A stretch of DNA of 64,000 nt from Parasphingorhabdus halotolerans (GCF_012516475.1 NZ_CP051217.1:248001-312000), one strand, 5' to 3'; shown: positions 28,401 through 37,914, counted from the stretch's first letter. Notes: generated by a model not told the origin, from the sequence alone. Numbers and translations: made by a program.

Positions 28401-28889
28401 TTGCTGCATAGTTTGTTCCAGCGTCTGCCCGACATTCCAGCCAAGAAGCGCGAATTCGTAGCTGATCAATGGCTTGAACGACAGAAACGCATCGAAAACC
28501 AAACACAGCGGCAGGAATTGATCGAAACGGCTCTATCGGTTTTGAACGTTCCGGAATGGTCCGCACTCTTCAGTTCCGAAAGCCTTTCTGAGGCACCGAT
28601 TGCGGCGGTTTTGGACGAGCATGTGATTTCCGGGACGGTGGACCGATTGCTGATTACGGATGACCGGATATATGTAGTGGATTTTAAAACTGCCCGCAGT
28701 GTGCCGCCATCCGCCGAAAAGGCACCGGTAGCCTATTTGCGCCAGATGGCCGCCTATGTCGCCGCTTTGGAGAAAATATTTCCCGGTCGCCCGATCAAGG
28801 CAGGCCTGCTCTACTCCCAAGGTCCCATCATGCTCGAACTCCCTTACGATCTTATTGACCAACACAAGCCCGGCTTTGAACGCCGATGA
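25437..28889 (+). CDS. addA: double-strand break repair helicase AddA
   Basis: UvrD-type 3'-5' helicase and nuclease, partner of AddB. 1,150 residues. Helicase motifs in order: Walker A SASAGTGKTQVLTARV (about residue 33), LCLTFTKAGAAEMAERI, Walker B LVDEAQDTN, FTVGDFKQAIFGFQG, LDRSFRTTPPVL, MTVHGAKGLQAPLVI and LLYVAMTRAEEHLVI. The C-terminal nuclease shows GILLHSLFQRLP and VVDFKTAR. A Pro-rich linker lies before it. Overlaps addB by 4 bp. Confidence 0.96.
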   Translation: MSANTPSLHSLADKQADAVEPEDNIWLSASAGTGKTQVLTARVLRLLLREGVHAEHILCLTFTKAGAAEMAERINQQLAAWVRMPAKQLRLDLFAIGASNDPATQEHARTLFARVLDARGGGLRIMTIHSFCQTLLASFPEEAGISALFKPIEERDQKLLARQALGDLLLDEESSGRTEIIEAIQALSVRMGEEATEAFLMTCASKADAMESLPSGALPFVRRLLGLPVEASADDWLAERCSDANIDKNQIVSLQNAMAEFGGKKEQERQLVIRQWLVLNDHERGQALASVHYAWTTKTTGAPPKPTNGLLKAFPQYDEVCSALMMWSNDLLETATLFEYADLLAGALKAGQAFHCRYSDAKKLQGVVDFDDMIRMTAQLLAKGDMAEWIRYKLDQRTDHILVDEAQDTNLAQWEIVRALAGEFFSGMGASADRLRTMFTVGDFKQAIFGFQGTSPHNYTAARDDFFDRAKMSERPFNNLSLDRSFRTTPPVLKVVDATLKHIGAEQLGLKEDIPPHRSFYAGKPGSVRLWRPISHGAVANPEDEESWIEDEKRLFAQKLAVQIKEWLSDENPLWLDRENRRLEPKDVMILVSKRDDLSALIVARLFAEHVPVAGIDRIRLNQPLVVQDLLAAIRFVLQPNDDLNLASLLVSPLLGWSQDNLLAHGYRGEEHKDQSLWEYLRGQADIAEKIQLLRDLLNMADYVTPYQFLENILSGPMQGRKNLVARLSHAAIDPMDELLNTAIAFEQDHIITLQGFLDWFDRGDVEIKRDQMAGGNEVRLMTVHGAKGLQAPLVILANATFDPANKRSGGFSIPEPDLPDDGIRYPVVPVRKAERVGLLNAYAIVADARDMEEHWRLLYVAMTRAEEHLVIAGTLGPQARGEVPEASWYGAVERGLMGLDCELQDDANWIQQRIFYGDNLPIERASEPLASSGIPATTKPALPPWVLDAAPEEARPPRPLTPSDLGPDDASNPPPNEDMRQAAERGILLHSLFQRLPDIPAKKREFVADQWLERQKRIENQTQRQELIETALSVLNVPEWSALFSSESLSEAPIAAVLDEHVISGTVDRLLITDDRIYVVDFKTARSVPPSAEKAPVAYLRQMAAYVAALEKIFPGRPIKAGLLYSQGPIMLELPYDLIDQHKPGFERR

Positions 28890-28964
28890 AAATCCTTTAG
28901 TGCACCGCGCTTGAGCATTGCCGTATCCTTTCCTAAATAGAGTTTGAACAAACGGAGATTCCCA

Positions 28965-29291
28965 ATGGCTACCAAAGCAATTACTGACGAGAGTTTTGAA
29001 AATGACGTACTGAAGGCTGATGGCCCGGTATTGGTTGATTTCTGGGCAGAGTGGTGCGGACCTTGCAAGATGATTGGCCCTGCGCTCGAAGAAATTAGCG
29101 ATGAGATGGGTGGTCAGGTCACCATCGCCAAGCTCAATATTGATGATAGCCCTGAAGCACCCGGAAAATACGGTGTTCGCGGCATTCCGACAATGATCTT
29201 GTTCCACAATGGTGAGCCGGTCCAAACCAAAGTTGGCGCCGCGCCGAAGAGCCAACTCAAATCCTGGCTGGAAGATAGCTTGCCCGCTTAA
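28965..29291 (+). CDS. trxA: thioredoxin 1
   Basis: Cytosolic dithiol reductant of 108 residues. The active site is [14 protein letters not shown], followed by the cis-Pro motif RGIPTMILF and the C-terminal helix [13 protein letters not shown] chose the ATG at 28965 because GGAGATTCCCA precedes it; an ATG at 28944 would add seven residues. It lies after addA, a frequent alphaproteobacterial neighbour, but 75 bp of spacing suggests its own promoter. Its last bases overlap the end of the convergent phosphatase gene. Confidence 0.97.
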   Translation: MATKAITDESFENDVLKADGPVLVDFWAEWCGPCKMIGPALEEISDEMGGQVTIAKLNIDDSPEAPGKYGVRGIPTMILFHNGEPVQTKVGAAPKSQLKSWLEDSLPA

Positions 29292-30100
29292 AGGTTAAAG
29301 ATACCCCCGAGAAGCTTGGCGGCTTCATCCCAGAGTTTCGGCGATGAGGCCCCAAGCATTCCGGTTCTTTTGTCACCCGGAAGATAGTCTGTACCGTCCC
29401 ATCGCGCTGCCTTGCCGCCAGCTTCGTTGAGAAACAGGACGCCAGCGGCGTGATCCCATGGCAACGTGCGTTCAAAAACGGAAATATGGTTGGTTCCTAA
29501 CACCAGTCTTGGATATTGCTCGGCGGCGCAGCGGGGAATATCTACGATTTCATAATGCGGGGATGCAGCAGACAAGATTGCCTCGCGCTGATCTGACCTC
29601 ATGAAGCCAGTTGCCAAAGCTGCTATTGGCTTTTTCTCTGGATCAGGCGCGGATTTTAACGGTAGACCGTTCACCGAGGCACCTGAATCTCTCGCGGCAT
29701 AACACAGGCGTTCTGTAAGCGGATCGTAAAGCCAGCCCGCAACAGTTTGCCCCATTTCTACTAAGGCTATGATAATCCCGAACGGTGGTTTCCCCGCAGC
29801 GAAATTTCCCGTTCCATCGATGGGATCAATAACCCAAACCTGATCGGATAATAGCCGATCCAACACCGAAGGATCGGCAGCAGCGGCCTCTTCGCCCACA
29901 ACCGCAGCATCAGGAAGCAGCTGTGACAATGCGTTGTCCAACATTTCCTCACTGAGCTTGTCCACAATGGTCACAAGGTCGCCTGGTGTTTTTTCCTCGA
30001 TGTCGGATTTTTTCAAATTCTGGTAATATGGCAGAATGACTTTTTGCGTCACATCTCGCAATATAGTTTGAACTGACTGATTTAGGGCATCGATTTTCAT
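29288..30100 (-). CDS. inositol monophosphatase family protein
   Basis: Metal-dependent sugar-phosphatase of 270 residues. The lithium-sensitive phosphatase motifs are present: EEAAAAD (metal-binding Glu), [16 protein letters not shown] (D-P-[IL]-D-G-T), and the C-terminal [17 protein letters not shown]. The substrate could be inositol phosphate, fructose-1,6-bisphosphate, 3'-phosphoadenosine phosphate or histidinol phosphate; the sequence alone does not decide. It is last of the argJ-GST-phosphatase run; its ATG overlaps the GST stop. Confidence 0.9.
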   Translation of the reverse strand: MKIDALNQSVQTILRDVTQKVILPYYQNLKKSDIEEKTPGDLVTIVDKLSEEMLDNALSQLLPDAAVVGEEAAAADPSVLDRLLSDQVWVIDPIDGTGNFAAGKPPFGIIIALVEMGQTVAGWLYDPLTERLCYAARDSGASVNGLPLKSAPDPEKKPIAALATGFMRSDQREAILSAASPHYEIVDIPRCAAEQYPRLVLGTNHISVFERTLPWDHAAGVLFLNEAGGKAARWDGTDYLPGDKRTGMLGASSPKLWDEAAKLLGGIFNL

Positions 30101-30996
30101 GCAGGTGCTAAAATTTGGCCAAGGCGCGGGAAATGGACATGTAGTTTCCCAGCCGTATCATCAATGCGCTCAATCGTAATTTGGCGATTATTAAGACCAA
30201 TAAGCGTGCCATTTACGGTTGCGGGATCTGGACTCTCGGTCCTCACGCTAACTTCATCTCCGGCGGAAAAACCATGTCCTGTTTCCACTTCATAGTCGCC
30301 AACTGGCTCGATATCCCGCCCTTGCGCAATCGCTTGTCTAGTCGTCCATTCTTCAAAATCACCATAGCCGATGCTATCAATCCGCCCGAACCACGCCGCG
30401 ACCTGGGCCCCGAAATCGGAAGGTTTGCGTCCGGCGAAGCCCACAAAGCGGATGTTCATGTAAAGCATCAGGTCCGCATGTCCGGGCTGTTCCCCGCCAA
30501 TATATTCTCGTCCGTCCGATAGAGCCTCAGCAACCAACTCTGCGCCGCTGTTAAATTGTCCAACCAGATGAGGAACCATCGGTAAAAATTTTTCGCGGTT
30601 CATGCCAAAACGTGTTGCGCGATCTTCCCAGAATGCTTCACTGACAATATTGGGATCGGTGCCCAATGCGGTCCCAACCGCCGGCATGAACCACAAGCCG
30701 CCGGACCATAAGGCTATCATCCGCCCGACAAATCCCAAAGGCTCGGGATAAAGACTGGGTTCGGGCTTTAGCATTTCGAGCGCGTCAACGATCACAGCAG
30801 TGTCGCAATAGATGTCAGCGCCAACCTGCAGCACGGGAATGCGCTCGTAGCCACCAGTGAGAGTACTGAGATCGGGCTTGGGACAAATGTCCGGCTGCGT
30901 TACAGACTTCCAGGAGAGCCCCTTTAGTCCCAGAGCCAGGCGCATTGCCTGCCCAAAAGGCGAGTTTTCGTAATGATGCAGGATAATTTCGGACAT
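30097..30996 (-). CDS. glutathione S-transferase family protein
   Basis: 299 residues: an N-terminal thioredoxin-like GST domain (LHHYENSPFGQAMRLALGLKGLSWKSV, then RIPVLQVGADIYCDTAVIVDALE), an alpha-helical GST C-domain to about residue 215, and an extra C-terminal beta-rich extension of about 80 residues (from GDYEVETGHGFSAGDEVSV on) not present in ordinary GSTs. The extension may be a small binding domain. The start follows CAGGAGTTAGA, inside the end of argJ, so it is coupled to argJ. Substrate unknown. Confidence 0.87.
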   Translation of the reverse strand: MSEIILHHYENSPFGQAMRLALGLKGLSWKSVTQPDICPKPDLSTLTGGYERIPVLQVGADIYCDTAVIVDALEMLKPEPSLYPEPLGFVGRMIALWSGGLWFMPAVGTALGTDPNIVSEAFWEDRATRFGMNREKFLPMVPHLVGQFNSGAELVAEALSDGREYIGGEQPGHADLMLYMNIRFVGFAGRKPSDFGAQVAAWFGRIDSIGYGDFEEWTTRQAIAQGRDIEPVGDYEVETGHGFSAGDEVSVRTESPDPATVNGTLIGLNNRQITIERIDDTAGKLHVHFPRLGQILAPA

Positions 30997-30997
30997 T

Positions 30998-32227
30998 CTA
31001 ACTCCTGTAGTCGGCGTTAATACTAATATATCCGTGGGTCAGATCGCAGGTCCAAACGGTTGCCCGACCTTTGCCGATCCCCATATCGATGCTGATATCA
31101 ATTTCGGCGCCTTGCAGATGGTTGGCCACTGGTTTTTCATCGTAATCCGGCACAACCAACCCATCTCTCGCAACTGTCACTCCGCCGAATGATATAGCGA
31201 GTTTATCCCGGTCTGCTGGTTCGCCAGCTTTGCCGATTGCCATGACGACCCGACCCCAGTTGGCATCTTCACCCGCAATCGCGGTTTTGACTAACGGAGA
31301 ATTGGCAATGGAAAGCCCAATGCGTTTTGCGCTGTCATCGCTTTCGGCTCCAACCACTTGGATTTCTATGAATTTCGTTGCACCTTCTCCGTCGCGCACC
31401 ACCAGATGCGCCAATTGCATGCAAATATCCTGCAAGGCGGCAGCAAATGCATCGGCACCTGCATCATTATAGGATGTCAGCGCAGGGGCTTCGGTTTGAC
31501 CAGTGGCAAATACCAAAACCGTATCGCTGGTTGAGGTGTCGCTATCGACCGTAATGCAATTAAAACTCTTCGCGGTTGCGTCGATGAGCATTTTCTGAAG
31601 AAACACAGCGTCAACGGCTGCATCGGTAAAGATATAGCCCAGCATGGTTGCCATATCCGGCGCGATCATACCGGAGCCTTTAACTATAGCGTTCAAAGTT
31701 ACCTTCTTACCGCCAACAATCGCACTGGTAGTCGCCATTTTCGGGAATGTATCGGTAGTCATTATCGTGGCGGCCGCTTCTTTCCAGCTACACGGTTCGG
31801 CATTGAAGGCGGCTTTCAATCCGGTTTCGGATTTGTCTTTGGGCAAAGGAACGCCAATGACACCAGTTGAGGAAACAAATATTTCCTTCTTGCTGCAATC
31901 GAGATGCTGGCTTGCCAAGTCCAATATCCGCTCCACCGCTTCCATGCCGCGCGCGCCGGTAAACGCGTTGGCGTTTCCTGCATTCACGACCAGCCCGCGA
32001 GCCTTTCCGTCAGACAGAGCCTCGCGGCACCATTCCACCTCGGTGGATGGGCACTTGCTCTGTGTCAGCACACCGGCCACGGTTGTGCCTTCAATCAACT
32101 CGACAAAGGTGAGGTCGCAACGGTCCCAATCCTTGTATTGTGCGCGCGCAACGCGGCATGTGACGCCTTTGATATCGGGCAGTTCGATCGACTGTGTTGG
32201 GGCCAGCGGCGAAATATTGTCTGACAC
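30998..32227 (-). CDS. argJ: bifunctional glutamate N-acetyltransferase/ornithine acetyltransferase
   Basis: Cytosolic arginine biosynthesis enzyme that recycles the acetyl group from N-acetylornithine to glutamate. 409 residues. The autocleavage site is in KGSGMIAPDMATMLGYIFTDA, where Thr of ATMLG becomes the N-terminal nucleophile of the beta chain. Other family segments: VVNAGNANAFTG, SSTGVIGVPLP, and the C-terminal CDLTHGYISINADYRS. First gene of the minus-strand run argJ-GST-phosphatase, divergent from the small exported protein and secA. Confidence 0.96.
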   Translation of the reverse strand: MSDNISPLAPTQSIELPDIKGVTCRVARAQYKDWDRCDLTFVELIEGTTVAGVLTQSKCPSTEVEWCREALSDGKARGLVVNAGNANAFTGARGMEAVERILDLASQHLDCSKKEIFVSSTGVIGVPLPKDKSETGLKAAFNAEPCSWKEAAATIMTTDTFPKMATTSAIVGGKKVTLNAIVKGSGMIAPDMATMLGYIFTDAAVDAVFLQKMLIDATAKSFNCITVDSDTSTSDTVLVFATGQTEAPALTSYNDAGADAFAAALQDICMQLAHLVVRDGEGATKFIEIQVVGAESDDSAKRIGLSIANSPLVKTAIAGEDANWGRVVMAIGKAGEPADRDKLAISFGGVTVARDGLVVPDYDEKPVANHLQGAEIDISIDMGIGKGRATVWTCDLTHGYISINADYRS

Positions 32228-32285
32228 TTAACTTGCCTTTATCTATTGTTTTGTTAGAACGCGATCAATGACCGGTGCCTCGTCC

Positions 32286-32612
32286 ATGAACGCATATATT
32301 GCAAGTTTTATGTTGCTGCTTTTCAATGCAGTAGGCTTTGCTGTGCCGACTGCTGCCGCTGCACAAGAACGCATGGCTACCGGCGTGTCAACTTCAGCCG
32401 AAGTTGCTGATGCAGACTCGTTGGAACGATGTAAAACGACCAAATTGAGCGGCATAGAATTTTCTGGCCATCGGTTTTGTGGAATGGCCTTTGGCGATCG
32501 TTTGACACTTCTGGCGGCGGTTGAGAATCGCAACGCTGCGCCTTACTGGGCTTTAGCAGCCGTTCACGCCGAAACAGGCGATAAACTGGAACATGTTGAG
32601 GGCGCGCCCTAG
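32286..32612 (+). CDS. small exported protein of unknown function
   Basis: About 108 residues from the ATG at 32286 (an ATG at 32268 is in frame). The N-terminus is a clear Sec signal peptide (MNAYIASFMLLLFNAVGFAVP, cleavage likely near AAAAQ). The mature part holds two Cys residues about 16 apart (LERCKTT and GHRFCGM), which could form a disulfide. I do not recognise the family. It lies between the divergent argJ and secA and may be co-transcribed with secA. Confidence 0.6.
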   Translation: MNAYIASFMLLLFNAVGFAVPTAAAAQERMATGVSTSAEVADADSLERCKTTKLSGIEFSGHRFCGMAFGDRLTLLAAVENRNAAPYWALAAVHAETGDKLEHVEGAP

Positions 32613-32675
32613 CACTGCCTTCCGTCTTGCGAGCATTGATCTGCAAGACAGCTTCCCTAAATTTACCTTATTCCC

Positions 32676-32690
32676 GGCATCAATGATGCC
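32676..32690. repeat. 15-bp palindrome upstream of secA
   Basis: GGCATCAATGATGCC is a perfect 7+1+7 inverted repeat, 28 bp before the secA start. It could be an operator or a small hairpin in the secA leader. No T-tract follows. Confidence 0.35.
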
Positions 32691-32717
32691 TGCAAATTCT
32701 ATATATCGGAAAATACC

Positions 32718-35480
32718 ATGCTCGGCGGATTAGCCAAATCAATATTCGGGTCAGCAAACGACCGTTACGTCAAGTCCATGCAAAAGGTGGTCGATCAGAT
32801 TGCCGCATTTGAAAGCGAAATTGAGCCGCTTACGGATGAAGAACTGGCCGCTAAGACGCCTTATTTTCGCGAACGTGTAGCGAACGGCGAAACCCTGGAC
32901 GACATTTTGCCAGAAGCCTTTGCTGTCGTGCGCGAAGCGGCGAAGCGCACATTGGGCCAGCGGCACTATGACGTGCAGATGATTGGCGGGATCGTGCTGC
33001 ATCGCGGCGAAATCGCTGAAATGCGCACCGGTGAGGGAAAAACACTGGTTGCGACATTGGCATGCTATCTCAACGCTATCGAAGGCAAGGGTGTTCATGT
33101 TGTCACGGTAAACGATTATCTCGCGCGCCGTGATGGCGAGTGGATGAGCCAAGTTTATAATTTCCTTGGTATGAGCCTGGGTACGATTGTACCGAATATG
33201 GGTGAAGCGGCGCGGCGCGAAGCCTATGCTGCAGACATTACCTATGGCACAAATAACGAATTTGGTTTCGATTATTTGCGCGACAATATGAAACATGAGC
33301 GTGATCAAATGGTCCAGCGCCCGTTTAACTTCGCAATCGTCGATGAGGTGGACTCGATCCTGATCGATGAAGCGCGAACGCCTCTTATTATTTCCGGTCC
33401 AACCGACGATAAGTCCGAGCTCTATATTTCGGTTAATGAAATTGTTCAGCACATCACCGAAGAGGACTACGAGAAAGACGAAAAATCCCGCAATATATCG
33501 CTAACGGAAGACGGTACTGAAAAGGCTGAGCGATTGCTTGAAGAGGCTGGATTGCTCGAAGGCAGCAATCTCTACGACTACGAGAACACGCAAGTCGTCC
33601 ATCATTTGAATCAGGCCTTAATGGCTAATGTGATGCGTAAGCGCGATACCGATTATATCATCAAGTACGACGAGAAAAAAGGTCACGACACCGTCGTTAT
33701 CATTGATGAATTTACCGGTCGTATGATGGAAGGACGGCGCTGGTCTAATGGCTTGCATCAGGCAGTTGAAGCCAAAGAAGGTGTAAAAATAGAGCCTGAA
33801 AACCAGACCATGGCATCGATCACATTCCAGAATTATTTCAGGATGTATCCAAAACTCTCTGGCATGACCGGAACAGCGGCAACCGAGGCACCGGAATTTT
33901 TCGAAATCTACAAAATGAATGTCGTCACGATCCCTACGAACAAGCCTATCTTGCGGGAAGACGAGAATGACGAATTTTACAAAAATACACTCGATAAGTT
34001 CGCTGCTATCGCCAAGAAAATCAAGGAACATAGCGACAAGGGCCAGCCAGTGCTGGTCGGTACCGTTTCTATTGAGAAATCGGAATTACTCTCGGATTTC
34101 CTGAAGAAAGAAGACGTCGTGCATAGCGTTTTGAATGCCCGTTTTCACGAGCAGGAAGCCCGCATTGTCGCACAAGCCGGTTCTCCTGGCGCGGTTACCA
34201 TCGCTACCAACATGGCAGGGCGTGGTACTGATATCCAGCTCGGTGGTAATATCGATTTCCGGATTGAGGACGAGCTTAGTGAAATGGACGATGGTCCCGA
34301 GAAAGACAAAGCCATCGCTAAGATTGAGGAAGAAGTAAGGGCCTTGCGCGAAGAAGTGCGTGCTGCCGGCGGTTTGTTTGTGCTGGGTACGGAACGCCAC
34401 GAGAGCCGGCGTATCGATAACCAGTTGCGCGGACGTTCTGGTCGTCAGGGTGATCCGGGTCTCAGTCGCTTTTATCTGTGTCTTGAAGATGATCTTCTGC
34501 GGATTTTTGGCACCGAGACAATGTTTGCCAAAATGATGAACAAAAACCTGGAAGACGGTGAGGCAATTGGTGGCAAGTGGCTCTCCAAAGCGATTGAAAC
34601 AGCGCAGAAAAAAGTTGAAGCGCGAAACTATGAAGCGCGTAAGCAGGTCGTCGAATATGATGACGTTATGAACGACCAGCGGAAGGTGATTTACGAGCAA
34701 CGTTCGGAAATCATGGATGCGGAAACGGTTGGTGACGTGGTTGAAGATATGCGCCACGAAACGGTCAATGCGATCGTCGCTGACGCCTGTCCTCCTGGTA
34801 GTTACCCCGAACAATGGAATATCGACCAACTCAAGGAGCGAGTGGAAGAAGTATTGGCGTTGAAACCGGATATCGATAAATGGATGCAAGAGGACACGCT
34901 CGATCCGGAAATCATCGAAACGCGTATTTCCGAAATGGCAGATGCCGATTTTGAAGCCAAAAAAGCCGACGTTGATGCAAATAATCCCGGTGTTTGGGAA
35001 CAGATCGAAAAATCCATTCTACTTGAGTTACTCGATCATCACTGGAAAGAGCATCTGGCGACACTAGATGCGCTGCGCCAGGTGGTGTTCCTGCGCGCTT
35101 ATGCGCAGAAGAAGCCGCTGGATGAGTATAAGCAAGAGTCTTTCGGCCTGTTTGAGCGGATGCTGGAAGTCATCCGCGAAGGCGTTACAAAAACTATCGC
35201 GGTGAGCCAATTCCATCAGCAGGAAGAGTTGCAAGTCCCGGAGCTGCCAGAGCTTCCCGATTTCCTGACCACCCATATCGATCCGCTGACCGGTGAAGAT
35301 AACAGCAATGATATTGATGGCGGTACCTTGGGTACGGTATCCACTGCCTTGCCTCCGCGTCAGTCCGGTGTGTTGGATAATCCAACTCGCGGGGTTAGCG
35401 GGGAAGAAAAGGTCAGTCGCAACGCTCCTTGTCCCTGTGGTTCTGGCAGGAAATATAAACATTGCCACGGCAAATATTGA
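32718..35480 (+). CDS. secA: preprotein translocase ATPase SecA
   Basis: Motor ATPase of Sec-dependent export, peripheral on the inner membrane. 920 residues. Walker [14 protein letters not shown] (about residue 102), DEAD-type Walker [22 protein letters not shown], the second nucleotide domain with [14 protein letters not shown] and [12 protein letters not shown], the helical scaffold, and the C-terminal zinc-binding [14 protein letters not shown] that contacts SecB and phospholipid. No truncation or frame problem. Confidence 0.98.
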   Translation: MLGGLAKSIFGSANDRYVKSMQKVVDQIAAFESEIEPLTDEELAAKTPYFRERVANGETLDDILPEAFAVVREAAKRTLGQRHYDVQMIGGIVLHRGEIAEMRTGEGKTLVATLACYLNAIEGKGVHVVTVNDYLARRDGEWMSQVYNFLGMSLGTIVPNMGEAARREAYAADITYGTNNEFGFDYLRDNMKHERDQMVQRPFNFAIVDEVDSILIDEARTPLIISGPTDDKSELYISVNEIVQHITEEDYEKDEKSRNISLTEDGTEKAERLLEEAGLLEGSNLYDYENTQVVHHLNQALMANVMRKRDTDYIIKYDEKKGHDTVVIIDEFTGRMMEGRRWSNGLHQAVEAKEGVKIEPENQTMASITFQNYFRMYPKLSGMTGTAATEAPEFFEIYKMNVVTIPTNKPILREDENDEFYKNTLDKFAAIAKKIKEHSDKGQPVLVGTVSIEKSELLSDFLKKEDVVHSVLNARFHEQEARIVAQAGSPGAVTIATNMAGRGTDIQLGGNIDFRIEDELSEMDDGPEKDKAIAKIEEEVRALREEVRAAGGLFVLGTERHESRRIDNQLRGRSGRQGDPGLSRFYLCLEDDLLRIFGTETMFAKMMNKNLEDGEAIGGKWLSKAIETAQKKVEARNYEARKQVVEYDDVMNDQRKVIYEQRSEIMDAETVGDVVEDMRHETVNAIVADACPPGSYPEQWNIDQLKERVEEVLALKPDIDKWMQEDTLDPEIIETRISEMADADFEAKKADVDANNPGVWEQIEKSILLELLDHHWKEHLATLDALRQVVFLRAYAQKKPLDEYKQESFGLFERMLEVIREGVTKTIAVSQFHQQEELQVPELPELPDFLTTHIDPLTGEDNSNDIDGGTLGTVSTALPPRQSGVLDNPTRGVSGEEKVSRNAPCPCGSGRKYKHCHGKY

Positions 35481-35617
35481 ACTATTATACCAATCTGTTG
35501 TAATGACGGGACGTAGAAATGAGTAGTTTTAGAAGCAAAATGAGAGCGTTAGTTATTGCCGACTTTCATTTCTTTGCGAAGGACTGACCGCAAAGTAATT
35601 GAATAAAGGGATTGCTG

Positions 35618-36373
35618 ATGCCTTGGCTAGTGCTGCTTTTCTTTCTGACAGCGGCGCTATACGCCTCGGTTGGATTTGGAGGTGGATCAACTTATATTGC
35701 GCTTCTCGCGCTCGCAGATATCGATTATCGCGCCCTGCCGATTATTGCGCTCATCTGCAATATAATCGTGGTCACCGGCGGAACTCTGCGGTTCCATTTG
35801 CGTGGCTTGATCAATTGGCAACGGATTTGGCCGATATTGACGCTGTCTGTTCCCGCGGCATGGCTCGGCGGGCGTATCGCAATAGACAAAGACAATTTTC
35901 TGGTCTTGCTTGGCCTGTCTCTCGCAGTCGCTGCTGTTCTGCTGTGGGTCGAGCCTTTGATAAAACGGACCCGGCAAAGCGTAAGTGAAAACCACTGGAC
36001 CAAGCACAGCTTTTTTGCGCTTGCCGCTGGCGTCGGCATCGGTTTCCTGTCGGGCATGGTTGGCATTGGTGGCGGCATATTTCTTGCGCCCATCCTCCTG
36101 CTGACCCATTGGTCGGACAGCCGCCGGATAGCCGCAACCGCCAGCATTTTTATTCTCGTCAACTCGGTCGGCGGATTGGCCGGGCAGTTGATGAAATCAG
36201 GATGGGGCGAGGGGAATGCCGCCATCATAGCCTATTGGCCGCTGTTTCTGGGTGTGCTGATAGGCGGACAAATTGGCAGTTTTCTGGCAAGCCAAACACT
36301 GCCGGAGATATGGATCAGGCGATTAACGGCCTTATTAATTCTATATGTTGCGGTACGAATTTTATGGGTTTGA
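35618..36373 (+). CDS. TauE/SafE-family (TSUP) membrane transporter
   Basis: Inner-membrane protein of about 251 residues with roughly eight hydrophobic helices. The family's repeated motif is visible twice: SVGFGGGSTYIALL near the N-terminus and GFLSGMVGIGGGIFLAPILLL in the middle, marking the two inverted halves. Such transporters move sulfite, sulfonates or related organic anions; the substrate here is not indicated. I start it at ATG 35618, after AAAGGGATTGCTG; a TTG at 35612 is also possible. No sulfur metabolism genes lie nearby. Confidence 0.88.
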   Translation: MPWLVLLFFLTAALYASVGFGGGSTYIALLALADIDYRALPIIALICNIIVVTGGTLRFHLRGLINWQRIWPILTLSVPAAWLGGRIAIDKDNFLVLLGLSLAVAAVLLWVEPLIKRTRQSVSENHWTKHSFFALAAGVGIGFLSGMVGIGGGIFLAPILLLTHWSDSRRIAATASIFILVNSVGGLAGQLMKSGWGEGNAAIIAYWPLFLGVLIGGQIGSFLASQTLPEIWIRRLTALLILYVAVRILWV

Positions 36374-36616
36374 CGGCCAGGCAGGGCGAGAGGGAAGGCG
36401 ATGACCTATTATGTCAAGCGCCGCTTTGTCCCGTTTACCTGTTCTTAAACAGCCGTGCCTTAATCGTCAGAAAATGTTCACGCCATCCAACCTTTTTCTT
36501 GGCGATTGCGTAGTTTACAAACCCACTAACGAGGGACGCAGAACGCCTTTATTTGATTGTAATGGCATGTAAATATTCAAGTTTGTTACGCTGCTGTAAT
36601 AATCCCGGACTACGGC

Positions 36617-37015
36617 TTAACCTCGCCGCCATTCTCTCCAAAATACCACCGCCAGACACGCGCCCAGCACAGCGAGATCGACCACTGCCCAAACTGGATT
36701 AGTTTGCAGGCTTACGAACGCGCCAGCTCCCGCAATGATCGCCCAAACTGCAAATAGCTTTCGTCCGCCGTCCAAGCCTTTAATGAGGCCAATTCCCGAA
36801 GCGAAGAGCAGCATGGGCAGGAGGTTAAGCACAACCATGCTCAATTGCGGCGCCAATCCAGCGAGGTTTAGCCATTGTGAAGGTGGCGGTATCGGGATGG
36901 GTAGCGGCAAAAAGCTCAATGATGCATGCGCAATCGCGCCCCAGCCAATCCATATTCTATATTTTGGCACGTTCAATTGGATCGGTACTCCCTTGTTAAG
37001 CGCTAGATATGTCAC
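36617..37015 (-). CDS. small membrane protein of unknown function
   Basis: 132 residues from GTG at 37015, with three or four hydrophobic segments (about 20-40, 60-82, 88-105, 108-126) and a basic C-terminus (FWREWRRG). A Pro-rich loop (LPLPIPIPPPSQW) follows the first segment. I do not recognise the family. The start is uncertain: no clear ribosome site precedes the GTG, though an in-frame stop 30 bp upstream means little can be missing. Confidence 0.55.
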   Translation of the reverse strand: MTYLALNKGVPIQLNVPKYRIWIGWGAIAHASLSFLPLPIPIPPPSQWLNLAGLAPQLSMVVLNLLPMLLFASGIGLIKGLDGGRKLFAVWAIIAGAGAFVSLQTNPVWAVVDLAVLGACLAVVFWREWRRG

Positions 37016-37163
37016 GGGTAAACCGATCGCACCAGTCCCGAAGAGTTTAACAATATGGCCTTGTCTGTTACCAATCAGCTTGAGACTTTTGCCCTCAAAC
37101 TAACTCCAAAATGAGTCTATCTCCCACTACCATCCGTCAATTCTTTTCTCTAAGATCAAGCAC

Positions 37164-37739
37164 ATGAAACATAATACCTCATCGGCGATCTTTGGAGCCC
37201 TGGCCGTGCTCGCTCTTTCGTTAACGGCGACAGCCGCTGCTCAGGACAATGTCTTGGAAAATATTCCAGGTGCCAAAGGCAAGATGCCGACTATCGCGGA
37301 TCATCCGGATATGGGGCAGTTATTTGGAATGCAATGGATGGCGTGGAGTGACGGCGATGAGGCCGCGCTGGATTTCGGTGCGCCTGAGACGGACAACCGT
37401 TTATGGTCGATGCGCTGCGACCGGCCCGCTAATGGCGAAGTGCGGATTGTTCACCAGATTGAAGCGAGTTTAAAGGATATGGGGGCAGGGGACCGCTTCG
37501 GGTTCACTATCCGGGTGGATGAAGGCCAGTCGCTTGGGTTTATCGCAAGAATGGAACTGACGGATGGCGAGGGTGGCAAATATTATACGCCGCGATTTTA
37601 TACGTCCAATCGGCATTCCGTGTTTGAAGCACTGGCGAAGGGAGAGCGAGCGTTTATGAACTTAAGCGACAATAAGTTCAGCGTGCATTTGAAGGGATCG
37701 GGCGAGGCGATAAAGAAATTTCTTCGCGCGTGTACTTGA
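37164..37739 (+). CDS. exported protein of unknown function, paralogue of the protein at 39249-39965
   Basis: 191 residues with a Sec signal peptide (hydrophobic residues about 8-25, ending TAAAQ). The mature part shares a clear pattern with the protein encoded at 39249-39965: PD-M/A-GQ-x-F-x-M-x-W, G-[AS]-P-x-T-D-N, DRFGFT-x-RVD-x-G-x-S, then A-x-G-x-RAF-x-x-[LI]-x-x-N-[KR]-FS, and a C-terminal F-x-x-AC. Two Cys residues (in SMRCDRP and RACT) are conserved between the two proteins, suggesting a disulfide. Function unknown. Confidence 0.75.
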   Translation: MKHNTSSAIFGALAVLALSLTATAAAQDNVLENIPGAKGKMPTIADHPDMGQLFGMQWMAWSDGDEAALDFGAPETDNRLWSMRCDRPANGEVRIVHQIEASLKDMGAGDRFGFTIRVDEGQSLGFIARMELTDGEGGKYYTPRFYTSNRHSVFEALAKGERAFMNLSDNKFSVHLKGSGEAIKKFLRACT

Positions 37740-37761
37740 CCAACGGCCACTAACCGCCTTT

Positions 37762-37884
37762 TCAGGCGATCAGCGAACCGATTTGTGTAGTAGCCGGGCC
37801 GACGCTAACACTGACGAAAATGACGGCAGAGATCACGGCTGCGAGTGCAGCGGTTATCTGGCTTTTGATATTGAGGTTCAACAT
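37762..37884 (-). CDS. 40-residue hydrophobic peptide, tandem paralogue of the one at 37915-38037
   Basis: ATG at 37884, TGA at 37762, 40 codons, with AAGGAACCC upstream. The peptide begins MLNLNIKSQ and has a hydrophobic core (ITAALAAVISAVIFVSVSV) ending in GPA, then a short polar tail. Aligned without gaps to the neighbouring 40-residue ORF, 17 of 40 positions are identical. It resembles a lone signal peptide or single-span membrane peptide. I do not recognise a named family. It converges on the gene ending at 37739. Confidence 0.6.
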   Translation of the reverse strand: MLNLNIKSQITAALAAVISAVIFVSVSVGPATTQIGSLIA

Positions 37885-37914
37885 GATGGGTTCCTTTGGA
37901 TGTATTGGTTTATA

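Noticed and set aside
36109..36513. A 134-codon plus-strand ORF overlapping the TSUP transporter end
   Set aside because: It is a frame-shifted reading of the transporter's C-terminal half with no domain and continues into non-coding sequence.
36374..36616. Possible small gene or RNA between the TSUP transporter and the membrane protein
   Set aside because: I found no ORF with a ribosome site, no hairpin with a T-tract and no tRNA-like fold in these 243 bases.
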